In this document: piece by piece, positions 5,564 to 6,707 of the stretch
How positions within the stretch are numbered: the first letter of the stretch is position 1
How the letters are laid out: the number at the start of each line of letters is the position of its first letter
DNA from: Dehalococcoidia bacterium UBA4060
GTDB lineage: Bacteria; Chloroflexota; Dehalococcoidia; GIF9; UBA5629
DNA: 6,707 nt
Assembly: GCA_002383665.1 (NCBI GenBank)
Contig: DFZI01000051.1
Location: 25,928 to 32,634 of the forward strand
Reading direction: 5' to 3'
Notes under the pieces: generated by a model
Databases searched by the model: none
Seen by the model: only the letters and a program-made list of their open reading frames with translations
Told to the model about the DNA's origin: nothing
Position numbers and translations under genes: made by a program

Positions 5564-6707
5564 ATGAAGTACAGCGAGGTTGACTATTACAAAATTGATG
5601 ACCTTCTGAGTAACGAAGAAAAGATGACGAGGGATTTTGTCAGAGATTACCTGGAACGTGAAGTAAGACCCCTCGTCAGGGAGGCCTTTCATAAAGAGGA
5701 ACCGCTCAATATGAGGAGGCTTGCTCCCGCCCTGGGGGAACTGGGGATTATAGGATCATTCATACCAAGAGAGTATGGTGCGTCGGGGTCTGGTTATGTG
5801 ACTTTCGGATTGATCTGCCAGGAAGTGGAGCGAGTAGACAGTGCCTTGCGAAGTTTTATGGCGGTGGAATCAGGACTGGTCATGTACCCTATATGGAAGT
5901 TCGGGTCTGTGATCCAGAAGAAAAAGTGGCTACCCCAGCTTGCTAAAGGCATTAAAATCGGATGTTTCGGATTGACCGAGCCCAATATCGGCTCTGATGT
6001 GGCATCTATGGAGACTGTAGCCCGAAAGGAGGGCGAAAAGTGGGTATTAAATGGTACCAAACAATGGATCAGTGAGGCTTCGCTGGCTGACATGGCTATC
6101 GTCTGGGCTAAAACGCCCGAGATGGGTATTAAAGGATTCATTGTAGAGAGAGGGGCGACCGGCTTCGAACAGAAGCCAATCGAAAAGAAGGGATCCATGC
6201 GCGCCGGCGATGTAGGCGAGCTATATTTTAATGACTGTGCAGTGCCGCTGGACAGCATATTGCCGGAATCTGGGGGTGTTAAGTCGCCACTTTCCTGCTT
6301 GAGCCAGGCACGCTATGGCATATCGTGGGGTGCGCTGGGCGCTGCCATGGATTGTTATAATGTAGCACTTACCTATTCGAAAGAAAGGATACAGTTTGGT
6401 GCGCCAATAGCATCCTACCAGCTTGTGCAGCAGAAGCTGGTTAATATGCTAATCGAGATTACCAAGGGGCAACTCTTATCTTACCGTTTGGGCAGGCTGA
6501 TGGAGGAAGGAAAAGCCAGGCCACAGCATATATCCATGGCCAAGAAGAATAACGTTGGTGTGGCACGTATGTGCGCACGTACAGCAAGAGAGTTGTTGGG
6601 AGCCAATGGAATATCCCTGGAATACTCGCCGATCAGGCACATGGCCAATATCGAGTCGGTATATACATATGAAGGTACGGACGACATGCACACGCTTATC
6701 ATCGGGG
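5564..6707 (+). CDS. gcdH: Glutaryl-CoA dehydrogenase-type acyl-CoA dehydrogenase (3' end cut by the window)
   Basis: The frame is open for 381 codons from ATG 5564 to the window edge; a family length near 390-400 residues implies that only a short C-terminal piece is missing. GGAGG at 5549-5553, 10 nt upstream, supports the start. The protein is an FAD-dependent acyl-CoA dehydrogenase: FAD and substrate motifs GCFGLTEPNIGSD (about 132-144) and the C-terminal YEGTDDMH (369-376), where Glu370 is the expected catalytic base. Close similarity to human glutaryl-CoA dehydrogenase includes EVERVDSALRS (87-97), giving Glu89, Arg96 and Ser97 at the positions of human Glu87, Arg94 and Ser95, plus Tyr369. 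These residues bind the distal carboxylate and serve decarboxylation, so conversion of glutaryl-CoA to crotonyl-CoA and CO2 is predicted. Non-decarboxylating homologs are reported to carry Val in place of that Glu. Such enzymes act in lysine and anaerobic aromatic degradation, passing electrons to an electron-transfer flavoprotein. Confidence 0.92.
   Translation, partial: MKYSEVDYYKIDDLLSNEEKMTRDFVRDYLEREVRPLVREAFHKEEPLNMRRLAPALGELGIIGSFIPREYGASGSGYVTFGLICQEVERVDSALRSFMAVESGLVMYPIWKFGSVIQKKKWLPQLAKGIKIGCFGLTEPNIGSDVASMETVARKEGEKWVLNGTKQWISEASLADMAIVWAKTPEMGIKGFIVERGATGFEQKPIEKKGSMRAGDVGELYFNDCAVPLDSILPESGGVKSPLSCLSQARYGISWGALGAAMDCYNVALTYSKERIQFGAPIASYQLVQQKLVNMLIEITKGQLLSYRLGRLMEEGKARPQHISMAKKNNVGVARMCARTARELLGANGISLEYSPIRHMANIESVYTYEGTDDMHTLIIG

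Noticed and set aside
5499..5567. TTG-initiated small frame running into the acyl-CoA dehydrogenase start
   Set aside because: The GGAGG motif directly abuts the TTG, leaving no spacing for ribosome binding, and the product resembles nothing.
5794..6258. 154-codon antisense frame opposite the acyl-CoA dehydrogenase
   Set aside because: The + strand frame carries conserved enzyme motifs throughout this stretch, so the antisense frame is a by-product.

Overview
The window holds six complete or nearly complete protein-coding genes and one 3'-truncated gene boundary, all on the + strand. By motif the genes are: an SGNH/GDSL-like protein (81-881), a TetR-family regulator (949-1590), a 4-hydroxybutyryl-CoA dehydratase / HpaB-family flavo-iron-sulfur protein (1694-3184), a second TetR-family regulator (3476-4099), a short-chain dehydrogenase (4119-4877), a 195-residue protein I do not recognise (4894-5481), and a glutaryl-CoA-dehydrogenase-type acyl-CoA dehydrogenase cut by the right edge (5564-6707). 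No tRNA, rRNA, CRISPR array or insertion sequence was seen. The window suggests an AT-leaning anaerobic or facultatively anaerobic bacterium with CoA-thioester catabolism. The oxygen-sensitive type of dehydratase and the paired TetR regulators resemble what is known from Deltaproteobacteria and Peptococcaceae-like Firmicutes, but the sequence alone does not fix the taxon.

Layout. The left gene (SGNH-like) has no visible functional link to the rest. A promoter-like pair (886-913) and a palindrome (927-944) precede tetR-1. A second dyad (1599-1614) lies between tetR-1 and the dehydratase. The dehydratase ends at a strong intrinsic terminator (3204-3246), which separates it from the second block. 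That block opens with a perfect 18-bp palindrome (3438-3455) just ahead of tetR-2 and continues with close spacing: 19 bp to the SDR, 16 bp to the unknown gene, then 82 bp to the acyl-CoA dehydrogenase. The last gap has its own weak promoter-like sequence.

How the genes may work together. Glutaryl-CoA dehydrogenase and 4-hydroxybutyryl-CoA dehydratase are both known to yield crotonyl-CoA, so the locus could be a regulated acyl-CoA catabolic island feeding crotonyl-CoA, with each TetR protein sensing an acyl-CoA and controlling one block. This is inference. It is complicated by the dehydratase-like protein keeping all four cluster ligands but apparently not two catalytic glutamates, and by the SDR having two non-canonical residues in its catalytic tetrad. 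The most interesting unknown is the 195-residue protein: it contains an apparent internal duplication and lies between the SDR and the acyl-CoA dehydrogenase.
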